Counted from the first letter of the stretch, positions 37,401 to 46,800 are shown. The stretch: DNA of 64,000 nt from Pelodera strongyloides (GCA_036852015.1 JAANDG010000520.1:1-64000), one strand, 5' to 3'. Notes: a model not told the origin generated them from the sequence alone. Translations and numbers: made by a program.

Positions 37401-38003
37401 CCCATCATGCAAGATAAAATGAAACCAGATTAAATCGTAAGGATAAATATCTGAAGTAGAAAAAAAAGTGAAGCTACCTGGGGCTGCCTAATCACTCGCG
37501 TTTCCCATTCATCTTCTACAGGAGGTTCCCCCGGGAGATCACGCCGAGGCTCTGCTATAGTATATTCTTCGTACCATGGTACACCGGAAAGTGTCCGGCT
37601 TTTCTCCACTAAATAAATTAAATTAGCAAAAAAAAATAATCAAATAAGGCACGGCATCGCTGAAAAGTGCACTCGTCTTCTTCTGCGAGCTATTGTAATA
37701 ATAGACAATAGCAACACTTATAAGCAAATAAATAATTGATGCCATGCAAATCCACAACTTGAATTTCGGTAAAGTAGAAATTGAAATTATTTTCTATGCA
37801 TTAAAAAACGGTAGAAAAACTGTTGTTGGCAGACAAAGTGACTTCTTGTTTGGGAACAAAAAAATAAGCAGAACTTAAAGCGACCTCGACAGTTTACTAG
37901 CAATATATGTATAACAAGTTAAAATTGATAATAACAATTGGAATAATAATATAGTTTGAAATAAAAATTCTGAAAGCAAAAACAAAAACCAACCTGGAAT
38001 CAT
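17990..38003 (-). CDS. daf-15: Raptor (mTORC1 scaffold) homolog, about 20-kb gene
   Basis: Raptor binds TOR kinase and recruits its substrates in mTORC1 on the lysosome, controlling growth and, in C. elegans, dauer arrest and lifespan. The start is a 10-nt coding exon ATGATTCCAG (38003-37994) that splices in phase to [23 protein letters not shown]-domain hallmarks follow: [49 protein letters not shown] and [23 protein letters not shown] repeats, a long acidic and basic linker and C-terminal WD40 repeats complete the order known for Raptor. The stop is at 17990 (GANY-stop). The gene has several dozen exons, all on the minus strand, with no other start or stop pattern that would clearly split it. 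I infer one transcript, but whether the linker exons belong to it needs cDNA. I use the C. elegans ortholog symbol. Confidence 0.88.
21360..22640 (-). repeat. Tandem array of hybrid, decayed exon copies in a Raptor-linker intron
   Basis: A functional-looking exon at 22634-22492 (acceptor CTTTAG, donor AAAA|GTGAGT) and the next at 21220-20883 bracket three further copies at about 22180-22055, 21757-21650 and 21525-21420. Each copy begins after TTTTCAG with a sequence like the downstream exon (PTDRVV or PTEKVG) and ends like the upstream exon ([19 protein letters not shown]). At the donor position they read CGAGTC, CGAATC or GAAGTC instead of GTGAGT. Flanking intron blocks (CAATGGCCAAACCAAAA, ATATGGGCACGTTGCGC) are duplicated with them. 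I interpret them as unequal-exchange products now acting as intron. Confidence 0.7.
25490..27878. mobile_element. Non-autonomous hAT-type transposon, 2,389 bp
   Basis: An 8-bp target duplication TGGTTAGG lies at 25482-25489 and 27879-27886. The ends are CAGGGTATAAA and its inverse. Both the 8-bp duplication and the CAGGG terminus are hAT hallmarks. Subterminal copies of ACCATCTCCGG occur near both ends (25529, 25546, 27810, 27831), with inverted ones inside (26769, 26975), likely transposase-binding sites. An internal inverted repeat pairs 26173-26282 with 27297-27402. No transposase ORF exists, so it needs a source in trans. It lies in a Raptor intron, ending about 15 bp from the splice donor at 27902/27901. 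Confidence 0.85.
27229..27293 (+). repeat. tRNA-like Pol III promoter segment inside the hAT element
   Basis: TAGTCTAACGGCTAGGA resembles a tRNA A box and D-arm, and GGTTCGAAGAC about 45 bp further on resembles a B box and T-loop. Spacing suits an internal RNA polymerase III promoter. The intervening part does not fold into a clean anticodon arm by eye, so this is more likely a tRNA-derived SINE head or relic than a tRNA gene. Confidence 0.4.
29671..30923 (+). mobile_element. Tc1/mariner-family transposon, 1,253 bp, inactive copy
   Basis: TA dinucleotides flank the element at 29669-29670 and 30924-30925. The terminal inverted repeats are 200 bp each (29671-29870, 30724-30923) and differ at one position by eye (CATAAATATG versus CATAAGTATG). 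They end CAGTGCGTCGCATAA, a typical Tc1 end. It sits in the large intron of the Raptor homolog, in the opposite orientation to it. Such long TIRs are known in some Tc-type elements. Confidence 0.93.
29979..30667 (+). pseudogene. Tc1/mariner transposase pseudogene
   Basis: The frame opens [20 protein letters not shown] with a paired helix-turn-helix and a GRPRLF motif, the Tc1 DNA-binding region. After RAIRRRP it jumps to [14 protein letters not shown], so the part expected to carry the first catalytic Asp is missing. The second catalytic stretch survives ([10 protein letters not shown]), as does [19 protein letters not shown] then replaces the usual Trp, and the C-terminal part ([20 protein letters not shown], ending NTGGHTDY) is in another frame. 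With an internal deletion, a stop and a frameshift, it cannot encode an active enzyme. Confidence 0.88.
30924..32480. other. Intron of the Raptor homolog, no exon seen
   Basis: I see no coding exon between the Tc1 copy and the exon ending near 32485. The sequence is AT-rich with short unrelated ORFs. Confidence 0.45.
35380..38003 (-). other. daf-15: Raptor exons: RNC (caspase-like) N-terminal domain
   Basis: Exons at about 37470-37609, 37192-37346, 36770-37095, 36480-36640, 36115-36240, 35890-36036, 35655-35782 and 35399-35579 encode the conserved N-terminal domain. [11 protein letters not shown] and [10 protein letters not shown] correspond to the His and Cys strands of the caspase-like fold. 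In Raptor this fold is not known to be catalytic; it contacts TOR signalling motif substrates. [20 protein letters not shown] and [21 protein letters not shown] are almost invariant Raptor segments. This block is the best proof of gene identity. Confidence 0.9.
37157..37275. repeat. 30-bp perfect direct repeat spanning a Raptor exon and its donor-side intron
   Basis: GCTCACGAAAGTATTC... is repeated exactly at 37157-37186 and 37246-37275, 89 bp apart. The right copy is exonic (coding [10 protein letters not shown] on the minus strand). The left copy lies in the intron directly after the donor GTAGGT. It looks like a recent local duplication of exon sequence. Confidence 0.7.
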
Positions 38004-39290
38004 ATTAAACTTCGGTTGAAGCGACGATGTTACTCAACATACGGAGCTCTTTTTCTGCAAAATAGCACAGAATGTAGTAATTGCCCCTCAAAACATAGAA
38101 AACTACGAATAAGATGTTTAAAACGAAGAATGATAAAAACAAACTGATAAGCCAGACAAAATTATCAAAGAAATAGAAAGAACAACCGATAAGAGCGTAC
38201 GGCAAGCAGAGAGAAAAATTCGGCCTGCAGCAAAGGTGTATTCGGTCGTGGCGGGACTTTTTTTTTATGCGGGATAAGCGCACGCGTGCATTTTTAGGCT
38301 GACAATGAGAAGGCGGCTGCTGCCGGTGTGAAACAAAGGAAATCAACGGTTTTTTGTATATAATAATGAACTATTTTGAAACACAAGATTAAGGAAAATA
38401 TATATATATATGTGTAAAAGAAGGACATGCTCGTTTAGCACGTGTGAAAAACTGGATGATTCAAGCTGGGATGACTGTGTAAAGTCATCAACAAAAAAAA
38501 AGTAAATAAAAAAATGTATTGTTTTCATTTGCCGTATTTGTGACCGCGTCTGGGGAAGGTCAATATTGTTTTTTTTTCATAAGATTAAATGTATTTCGGC
38601 GACCAGTAAGTTCAGATACACATAAAACGAATTTATGTATTTTTTTATACTAACAGGTTCCTTGACAGCCAGCAAAACAGAAAGTAAAACCGGCAATACA
38701 TTCGGTTAATTTTTTTGTAGCATTAGTTTCGTAATATTTTTCCTGTGTAATCAAGGCCTCGGAACAGCTGCCCCGTTGAAATCCTGCACAACAAGCTGAT
38801 TTCTTCTCCGTCTTTTTTCAACTACATACAACAATACACACATAACGATTTTACGAAAATGCTGATCTATGCCACACAAATATTTTTCTTCTTACTACAA
38901 ATTTTGGCTTGGTCTTGATCATAGACTGGTTCAAAGTGCAAAGAATTCCATTTACTACGTATCCTATAAAATATTGTTCTTCGAAGGTAGTTTATTTCAG
39001 AAAAAAGTCGAATAGTTTTCCTTTGTAAAATGAAGCGAAATATAAGCATACTCTTTGTGATAATAATACTCACAACAGCTTTCGGGATTGTTCTGCAGGT
39101 GAGGTGCCCCTTTATATATGCACTTTATATAATGCTGATGCTGACTAAACGTCAACCGTAGTATAGAAACGTCTAATTGAGGACGAAATGAAACGAGTCT
39201 TATATAGCAAGTGTCATTCATAACGGATTATTCAAACATCAATTGTGTCACTCTGGGGTTTCTAGGTGCGGGTGTTTTCTAATTACGACC
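38004..39290. other. Upstream region of the Raptor homolog
   Basis: The region between the Raptor start and the retroelement must hold the Raptor promoter and 5'UTR. I see no further gene. TA-rich tracts occur near 38400. Confidence 0.45.
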
Positions 39291-39293
39291 TAA

Positions 39294-39600
39294 CCTACCG
39301 CAAGGTGGGTCAAGTCCTTATGGACTACCTTACTCATCATCATTTTTTTGATTATTTCTAAGATTTAACGCATAGTTTATTCACTTCCGTATTTATCCTT
39401 CTACATTATTTATGAGATTTTGTACACAGCCATATATCTACTTATTGGTATATCTACTAAGTTTCCTACCATTTTGGTGGGCCAAGTCCTTTGGGACTAT
39501 CCTCTATCTTTCGGGATGGAGTAGCTCTTAGGAGCTTTCAAACCTACCGCAAGGTGGGTCAAGTCCTTACGGACTACCTATATAGCTCATTCCTTGAGCT
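39294..39600 (+). repeat. Serial double-hairpin RNA modules
   Basis: Four modules plus a half copy lie at 39294-39326, 39465-39498, 39501-39537, 39543-39575 and 39584-39600. Modules 1 and 4 are CCTACC-GCAA-GGTGGG, then TCA, then AGTCC-TTAt/c-GGACT. Module 2 keeps the stems with loops ATTTT and TTTG. Module 3 keeps the plan with different bases (CTCTATC/GGATGGAG-like stem, then AGCTC-TTAG-GAGCT). Stems are preserved while their sequence changes, which suggests selection on RNA structure. Confidence 0.65.
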
Positions 39601-40104
39601 ACTTTCTTTCTTTCTTTCTTTCTATCTAATTTTCTATGTACATAACTATCTAGATATTATTTATTCACTTATCTTTATATATTTTTATTATTCCTTTGTT
39701 CTTCTATTGCAGTATTTCAATAGTTTCCTAGTTTATCATCTAATACTTTAAAACATATTCTACATTGCATATTTTACTTTGAACACTTCGCGCATTCCGT
39801 TTTGCGAACACTATCAAGACTTACTATTGCATTTTATATGGGTATTATTTGAGACGTTATCAATTCTTAATTGGGTATTCGGGTCATACGTACTGTTACA
39901 TACGTGTAGCAGACCAATATATTTTGTTTTTATTTATTTATTATTTTATAATTATAATTTTATTATAATTTTTTTTTGTTTTTTATTTTTTATTATGGTT
40001 TTTTTTTTTTTTACAATAATATTATTTATTTTTCAAATTATTCAATATTCTATATACACCCATATACATGCTATATTTTTACACGTCGGATGTTTATGAT
40101 CTGT

Positions 40105-40369
40105 AAGAGGCCCAATGATCAAATATAAAACTAACACTATATGACATGGCCTCTTGTTGCTATGATGGGAGAGAACTGACATGCTATATCTTATCTTTCA
40201 CACTTCTATGATCATTCTCAACTCTGTTAGGGACACAGGCGGTTAAATGGTGCTAAATAGGGAGCACACCGTAAGTCCCTGAGGAGCCCTAGCAACAACG
40301 TGGGAGAGGTTTCTACCTTGTAACCTCCACGGAGTCCTTAGTTTGGGCTGAAGTGCTCCCTAAAGCACC
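40105..40369 (+). promoter_or_regulatory. Structured leader upstream of the retroelement ORF1
   Basis: AAGAGGCC (40105) pairs with GGCCTCTT (40148). A larger helix pairs GGTGCTAAATAGGGAGCAC (40249-40267) with GTGCTCCCTAAAGCACC (40353-40369). It encloses further hairpins such as AGGTT with AACCT flanked by GTGG and CCAC. ORF1 starts shortly after and lacks an ATG, so the fold might help internal initiation or processing. This is inference from base pairing only. Confidence 0.5.
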
Positions 40370-40399
40370 TTACCTCTGAAAGCTGGGGACGGCTGATAG

Positions 40400-41296
40400 A
40401 GGAACATCGTTTGTCCTGCTAACAAACATACTGAGTATTTTCTTCTTCGTTCGTTAACTTCAAAAAAGCTGGGCCCGAAAATAAATATAACTTCTTTGGA
40501 CGGTTCTCAAGAATTTGGTGTTCCTTGTGGTAGTAAAAGATGTAAATTATGTCCTAATATTGCGTATGAACGCATTATACGCAGTAGTTCTACTACATAT
40601 TTCTCTAATTTGTATGGCACTTCCAACTCTAATTGTTCTACCAAAGGCATAGTATATTGCATAACATGCGGTAAGTGCGGTATACAGTACGTTGGAGAAA
40701 CGAAACGATCTCTTAAAGCGCGGTTAGTGCAACACCGGTGGCATTTCAATAAGAATTCGAAAGATACAATCCTTTATAAACACTACTCTGAATGTCAAGG
40801 TGATGTAGGAAATAAAACATTTCACCTTCATATCCTAGACGCGCTAGAAGAAAATAATGATGATTCTATTAGGAAAAATAAAGAATTATTTTGGATCAAA
40901 CTTCTGAACAGCGCTTTTCCATATGGCCTTAATGATCAAATCAAGGGCTATGGCATTATAAGTGATCGCAGTAAGTCAGGTCTAGGCAATGCGAACATCC
41001 CATATTGGTCAATTAAGGTCACTCGTCCTTACAAGATTCGAGGTCCTAGAAGAAGAAGGCGAGTTAATCACGACCAAGCTAATATACCCGATCTAGCTAA
41101 CGTACCCACATACGACCAACTAAAACAATATAATTTTTCGCTGCGTAAATCTACGAAAAAGTTCCTCCTGCGTGAATATCACGAAAGTGGTATTACATAT
41201 AGTGAGCGTAAATGCATAGAGGCGCTATGTGGTACGCTTACTATGCCAAAACGAGACAGTAAAGCTATGGTAAAACCGAAGACACACCGATTTTAA
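40400..41296 (+). CDS. Penelope-like element ORF1: GIY-YIG endonuclease
   Basis: The frame is open from 40400 (after TAG at 40397) to the TAA at 41294. It has no ATG before the conserved region, so initiation may use a non-AUG codon (TTG at 40496) or an internal entry site. It begins with a linker (EYFLLRSLTSKKLGPK), then a Cys motif PCGSKRCKLCP, then the GIY-YIG nuclease: KGIVYCITCGKCGIQYVGET with SLKARLVQHR carrying the conserved Arg. A downstream ELFWIKLLNSAFPYGLND segment contains the usual Glu/Asn region. This domain nicks DNA to prime reverse transcription. The C-terminal 100 residues are basic. The last 23 bases overlap the RT frame. Confidence 0.85.
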   Translation, partial: RNIVCPANKHTEYFLLRSLTSKKLGPKINITSLDGSQEFGVPCGSKRCKLCPNIAYERIIRSSSTTYFSNLYGTSNSNCSTKGIVYCITCGKCGIQYVGETKRSLKARLVQHRWHFNKNSKDTILYKHYSECQGDVGNKTFHLHILDALEENNDDSIRKNKELFWIKLLNSAFPYGLNDQIKGYGIISDRSKSGLGNANIPYWSIKVTRPYKIRGPRRRRRVNHDQANIPDLANVPTYDQLKQYNFSLRKSTKKFLLREYHESGITYSERKCIEALCGTLTMPKRDSKAMVKPKTHRF

Positions 41297-43169
41297 GTTA
41301 TGGATCCCATTCTGTGATGATCTGCAGTTCCCTAATTTACAATACATAATTAAAAAGTATATAAAAGAGCTTTTCCGTAACAATAACATTAGTTTAGAAA
41401 AGCGTCCCTCCATTGGATTCTTTTATAGGTATAATATCCCGAATGGTCCTAAGTTCTTTAACTATAAGGATCACATTGTCGGTGATACTATTATCACGCG
41501 TTGCCACTGCAATAATTATCTGCACCTATGCACTGATAAAGAAAAAATCGCTTTTAACAATGACTTTCATATAGTTACCGGAAATGCTAATATTTTTTCG
41601 TGCTCATTTCCTAAAGCTGTGAAAGTACTTAAAAAAGGTACCAAACATAGGGAAGCTTACAACTCCAAAGTATTGAATAAAGCATTATTTGAATTACGAG
41701 AAGACCTTATAGACAAATTAAACAAATACATTAACAAGAACAAGTTAAGTATAGTTTTTCCATCAAATTTGAAAGATTTACTTGTATTTAATTGCAATAT
41801 TAGAGATTCGATAGATAGCAAAGAAGAACTCATAAATATTAGAAAGCAATTTGTAATTACGTGTGTTGATAAGGCACCTAGTAATTTTTGCTTTACGTGT
41901 CCTATTTTATATAAAATGTACTTGGATAAGGAGCTAGGTAACGTCAACGGACGTATTATTGGGAATGGCACATATGCTCCTTATAACACACGACCCGTGT
42001 TAGATATAATAAGTGATCACAAAGTAGTTTCCAGGCTGTTTAAGGTAAAACTAGAAGAAAAAGATATGATATTACCTAATATTTATGCTATTCCTAAACT
42101 ACACAAAGAAACTATAAAAATGAGATTCATAACAGCAGCAAAACACAGTAGTTTAAAGGAATTGTCCGTTATAACGCAAAAAGTCTTAAAACATTTAAAA
42201 AATCACTTTAAAAACTATTGCACTGCTTCGTGTAACTGGTCCAATAATACCTACATACACTTTTCTATTGATAATTCTATGGTAATTACTAATGGTACAT
42301 CTGATATTGCAAAATACAGTAAGGTTAAAACGCTAGATTTTTCTAGCCTTTTCACCAATCTACCTCATGATGTTATTATGAGCAATATCTTTGACCTTGT
42401 AGATCTATGTTTTAAAAACGCCGGTCGTGAGTTCGTTAATATAGGGTATAAAACGTGTTTTTATACCAACAAAATCACTGATGCTAGTTATTCCAAAAGG
42501 GAGATAAAAGAAATGGTCACATATTTAATCAAAAATAGTTTCCTCGTTTACAAAGACCAAATTTACCATCAAATAAAAGGTGTCCCCCAAGGAGGCAACG
42601 CTTCTCCACTCTTAGCAGATCTTACTCTCTCTATGCTAGAATTTAGATATCTTAAAGAGGCTGCAAACAGAAGTGTCAGTCTTAGAAGCAAATTATATCG
42701 ATATATGGATGATATACTAATGTTTTATAATGATGATGAAATGCCAAGTAAATTAAGAGATATATACCCCAATTCGCTTACTTTAGAACAAGCCAATGTA
42801 TCAGATACAGAGGCTGCATTCCTAGACATACACCTCAAAAAACAAGACAGCTGGATTATAAATTTGTACAACAAGACCGATGATTATTCATTTGAAGTTA
42901 ACCGATTTCCTATGTACGATACCCAATTGTGTATGTCAGTCAGGCATAACTGTATAATAGGTGAAACTATTAGAATCAGCCGTTGTACTTCAAATATTAG
43001 CCTATTTAAAAGTAAACTAAAGGAACTGCACTGTAAGCTTACTCGTAATGGCTACCCTAAGAATATTATTATCAAAATGTTTGTTAAAGGTTTTCATGTA
43101 TATCCCATTATTTCACATAAGTTTAAGGTATCCCCGAAACATCTCTCTTCTTGGGCTCATGATATTTAG
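41274..43169 (+). CDS. Penelope-like element ORF2: reverse transcriptase
   Basis: The frame follows a TAA at 41271 and runs to the stop at 43169. It lies +1 relative to ORF1. The first ATG is at 41619, but the clearly coding part begins at 41286 with FKLWIPFCDDLQFPNLQYII, so translation probably enters by frameshifting from ORF1. TRCHCNNYLHLC (about 41498-41535) is a possible zinc-binding motif between endonuclease and RT. RT motifs: LDFSSLFTNLPHDVI (motif A, Penelope-type), GVPQGGNASPLLADL (motif B), LYRYMDDIL (catalytic YxDD) and AFLDIHLKKQ. The protein ends KFKVSPKHLSSWAHDI without a downstream GIY-YIG domain. Confidence 0.9.
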   Translation, partial: NRRHTDFKLWIPFCDDLQFPNLQYIIKKYIKELFRNNNISLEKRPSIGFFYRYNIPNGPKFFNYKDHIVGDTIITRCHCNNYLHLCTDKEKIAFNNDFHIVTGNANIFSCSFPKAVKVLKKGTKHREAYNSKVLNKALFELREDLIDKLNKYINKNKLSIVFPSNLKDLLVFNCNIRDSIDSKEELINIRKQFVITCVDKAPSNFCFTCPILYKMYLDKELGNVNGRIIGNGTYAPYNTRPVLDIISDHKVVSRLFKVKLEEKDMILPNIYAIPKLHKETIKMRFITAAKHSSLKELSVITQKVLKHLKNHFKNYCTASCNWSNNTYIHFSIDNSMVITNGTSDIAKYSKVKTLDFSSLFTNLPHDVIMSNIFDLVDLCFKNAGREFVNIGYKTCFYTNKITDASYSKREIKEMVTYLIKNSFLVYKDQIYHQIKGVPQGGNASPLLADLTLSMLEFRYLKEAANRSVSLRSKLYRYMDDILMFYNDDEMPSKLRDIYPNSLTLEQANVSDTEAAFLDIHLKKQDSWIINLYNKTDDYSFEVNRFPMYDTQLCMSVRHNCIIGETIRISRCTSNISLFKSKLKELHCKLTRNGYPKNIIIKMFVKGFHVYPIISHKFKVSPKHLSSWAHDI

Positions 43170-43406
43170 ATTACAGACTATACAAGACCAAAGTACAAAA
43201 TACATGGTTGAGCTATGGGTGCAAAGGGTACCGCAACGCGTACGCTACACTGTTTAGTGGTAACTTAGAGAGTTAATATGCACTATTGTACTATTGATCC
43301 TAACGCATCCCATTTTTGGCACGTTATTTAATGGTTTTCATTTCCATTATTACACTTGTTTTGTAAATAATATTTTACGTCAATCTTAATGATAAATTTT
43401 CTGTGA

Positions 43407-43503
43407 TATACTATCAGGGTGTCGCACTGACGAGAACCCCCGCCCTGAGAAATCCTCGTCTGCGGCTAGGGGGTCGAAACGAGGTCCGTGTTAACACGGT
43501 ATA
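43407..43503 (+). ncRNA. Candidate type I hammerhead ribozyme in the retroelement 3' region
   Basis: Core elements occur in order: CUGACGA (43427-43433), GAAA (43476-43479) and GUC (43484-43486, predicted cleavage after C43486). Stem II closes with G43434-C43475 and A-U, a bulged A, then CCCCC/GGGGG, with a long loop. Stem III is minimal (A-U, C-G around GAG). Stem I pairs CGC with GUG (one wobble), GUGU with ACAC and UAUAC (43407) with GUAUA (43499), with internal loops; the innermost A-C pair is mismatched. Hammerheads are known in Penelope-like elements, which supports the call. Confidence 0.62.
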
Positions 43504-43510
43504 AGATTCA

Positions 43511-43871
43511 ACTTATACAGCTTACATCTTAGATACTAAGTTTTAGTTAATATTCACTTTTCATTAATTTTTTTTTTTTCTCACATCATTTCATATTTTA
43601 TAGTAGAATTTCTTCACTTATAATTTGTTTTAATTGTTGAGAATTAGAATAATTGAAATACGTAACATAGAGCAAGCAAACTGTCTCACAGGTTTCTCTC
43701 ATGCACAATGCATTATTGGTTTATATTTTTTTCACAATGGATACATAGTCCTGGTCTTGAACAAAATTTGGGCAGCACGCAACAGTCATCCGACAGGATT
43801 ATTATTTCTGCTTCGCATGAGAGTAGACCACTTTATTCATGCAGTGAACATATCATATTTGCTTTCAGAGT
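43511..43871. promoter_or_regulatory. Upstream region of the PPM1L-like gene
   Basis: The stretch between the retroelement and the phosphatase start holds no ORF of note. It ends in GCTTTCAG three bases before the ATG, a likely trans-splice acceptor. Confidence 0.5.
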
Positions 43872-46800
43872 ATGACTCTCCGCTTTATTTTATTCCGCAT
43901 CGAATCGCTATATTTTGCCTGCTTAACTGGTCTTTTCTACTATTATACGATGACTTTAACTAGCTGTATATTTCCTTCGGTTCAACATTTGGCATCCAAG
44001 GATTTACGACATCTACGAAATATTGAAACTCCAAAGTTTCTCGACCTGGGATTCAAAGATATTCCTTTGAAAGGCATCTTTCTTTCCATATCGATTTCAT
44101 ATAATATCACCAAGCGTTTCAACACGTTTTTTTGCAAGGAAAATGCTTTCCTTCCATTTTTTTTTGTTTTGTTATCGATAAAATTGAACTTTTTTTCACA
44201 TTTTTTTCACATACTCACATTTTTTACAGAACACTACTGGCTGTTCAAACACAAAGCGTTTTCTTACTCGGCACATCAGGGTTGGCGGACATACATGGAG
44301 GACAGGATGCACTACTTATTTGATCCCAACATGAATTTATCAATTTTTGCCATATTTGACGGACACGGTGGACAGGCTAGTGCAAAACACAAACATTTCC
44401 TCGAACTATTTATCACTGAAAATATAAATAGGAAGTGTAGTTTTCAGATTATTATATCAAATACCAAGTAAAACACCTGATAAAATGACAACAACTAGCT
44501 AATTTGTGAGTGCACAAAAATACACAAGTTACGCCGAGTCTTAGGCAAAAATCATATTTTCACTCACATTAAATCAACTGCCTTTTCATTGTAGCTATGC
44601 TAAAATCTGCCATTTTCAGTTCGTCAGTGATTATTTGGAAGCTCATTTTGCTAAAAGAGTACGTGAACGGCTGCTGAAGTTTGATTCTGTTCGGAGGGCG
44701 AAGCTTAGTGCTTCCCACAGCAGAAGAGATCCTGTGGAACAGGTATCAATCATTTAAAGACGCGGTCACCGTTTTGTCCCTTATGTATACTTTGTGGTTT
44801 TATTATCTGCATAATATGTAAAGCATAATGTTGAAAAATGCTTTGCATGAAATACGGCATCAGCGAGTAAAATGATGACGAAAAATAGTGTTTTTGATCC
44901 AATACGCACCGTAACCCTAGCCTAATTGATCCATATGGCCATGCTGATAATGACTGGACTAACGTTATTCCATTAATTGATCGGTCGCATGCCTCGCAGG
45001 CATTATACCATTTGGTTTCTTATGGCTAACTGTGGTGCTTGGTCTGGGCGCAACTTTTTTGATCGATGAATTTCTCGCTGAAATAGGCTTTTTTGTCTGA
45101 TTTTTTCGAACACTTTTCTTTACTTTTTTTGAGATAATAAAAACGCAAAGTAAGGGTCAAAACGGGGTCCGCGTCCCTTTAAAACATTTCCATCCTAGAC
45201 TTATTTCACCATCCCTAAATATTATTACCATGTAAAATATAGCATTCCACTGATGATAATTTAGGCGATCATAACTGAGGTGCATAATATTGACGACGCT
45301 ATCAGCCGTCTGGATCGAACAATGACGTCCACGTGTGGTAGGGTGAAAGTTTCCGGATGTTTCCTTGAACGTGTTTTTGATGAAAACGTTTTCCTGATTT
45401 TTCTCTTACGATTGGAAGAACTAAAATGATCTCGCATGTAACCTCAGAAGCGAACGTTTTGTATGTTTACAGGTTCAACCCTCATCGCAGCTATTCTCGA
45501 AGACAACCGTTTCCTTACCGTTGTGAGCGTCGGAGATTCTAGAGCTGTAGCTTGTGATGCAAATGGCAAAGCGAAACCAATGAGTCGGGACCACAAGCCG
45601 ATGGATGTACGCTCTTCACATACATTCCAAAGAAGTGTTTTTGTATCGTGCTACGTTCTCGGACGAGCAAATGCGCACGTACCTAGCCGCGAAAATTGAA
45701 CTGCATGCGTAGCTAACCGTGCTTTTTTGAACGCGCGCGTGGTCATCCGCGGTCCGCGCTGTTACCTGTGTACGCGGATATGTCGCGGTGAATAGATAAC
45801 GGATAATAATAAATGTTGGAGTAAGTCGTGGTGGAATCTGCGCACCTAGCAAAAGTGTTGGCCTTCATGATTAGCAACGTGCCATATTTTTTTATTGGAA
45901 GGCAACGAAACAAAAAAGAAAGACCATGGTTACTTTTGTTTCTCAAACGTGATACTAACTGCATTTATATTATAAACCAGACATGCACTCACATTTCTAC
46001 ATTACCTAGAACTATAGTGTAAAAAAAATCATCTGGATGTCAAGCTTAGTCGTTGCATTATCATTGATCTGATCTTTTTTTCCCTTTGTCAGCCGAAGGA
46101 GAAGCGTAGGATCGAATCTGCAGGAGGCTTCATTACATCGTACGAAAACGACGCCGATCGTGTTCAGGGAATCTTAGCTGTCGCCAGGTAACATTAATTT
46201 CTAATCACCGTGCATGATACCTCATCAACAGCCAACTGACAAGCACCCCAATCCTAGCATGTAGTTTATGTCCACAGTTGGAGCACACGCCTTCCGACTC
46301 CGAATGCTTACGCCCCTCGGTATTTTTTCACAACGCGCTTTATTCGCTTATATCTCGCGGCGGAGTCGCTTTTGAATTTTTTCTTAGCTCCATAAGATTT
46401 CATTTGCATTGCTAGAGTCAGTCGCAAAAATTCGGAATTAAAATAAGATTTTCCTATCCTTGTGCCCTTCTTCGCTGTGGAGTAAAGAAGCATATTCTGT
46501 TTCTTTCTTCCCAATGAACTCCTGCACACATAATTGGTCTTGTTGCATTAATTTCAGTCAGTGATTCTCATTTGTCAAAGAAAGAACCTCGCGTGCGTTT
46601 TTCCCATAGATTTTCGACAACAATACTTCACTGCTCCAGCAAATTACACGTGACGTGTCATAATAGTTGATCCGTCAGCTTAATTATAATTAAAGTTTAT
46701 ACCTCAACTGACGAATCTTATTCTTATCCTCGAAGACTTGAAAGGTTCTCAAGTTTGTATTGTGCCACAAATACATAACTTGTTCCTGATGTTGCTTGAA

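Larger units (their letters stand above)
39290..43510 (+). mobile_element. Penelope-like retroelement with N-terminal GIY-YIG
   Basis: The element comprises structured 5' RNA (39294-40369), an endonuclease ORF (40400-41296), a reverse transcriptase ORF (41274-43169) and a 3' region with a hammerhead-like fold (43407-43503). In classical Penelope elements GIY-YIG follows the RT. Here it precedes it, as described for the permuted Naiad/Chlamys lineages. No direct repeats or target-site duplications could be found, so the outer ends are approximate. It lies between the divergent Raptor and PPM1L-like genes. ORFs long enough to be functional suggest a fairly young copy. Confidence 0.82.

Noticed and set aside
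40260..40330. Second hammerhead (CTGAGGAG near 40280)
   Set aside because: The GAAA half of the core is missing at the expected position after the stem.
40249..40369. HDV-like self-cleaving fold at the retroelement 5' side
   Set aside because: The long helix is real, but I could not fit the double-pseudoknot order of an HDV-type ribozyme.
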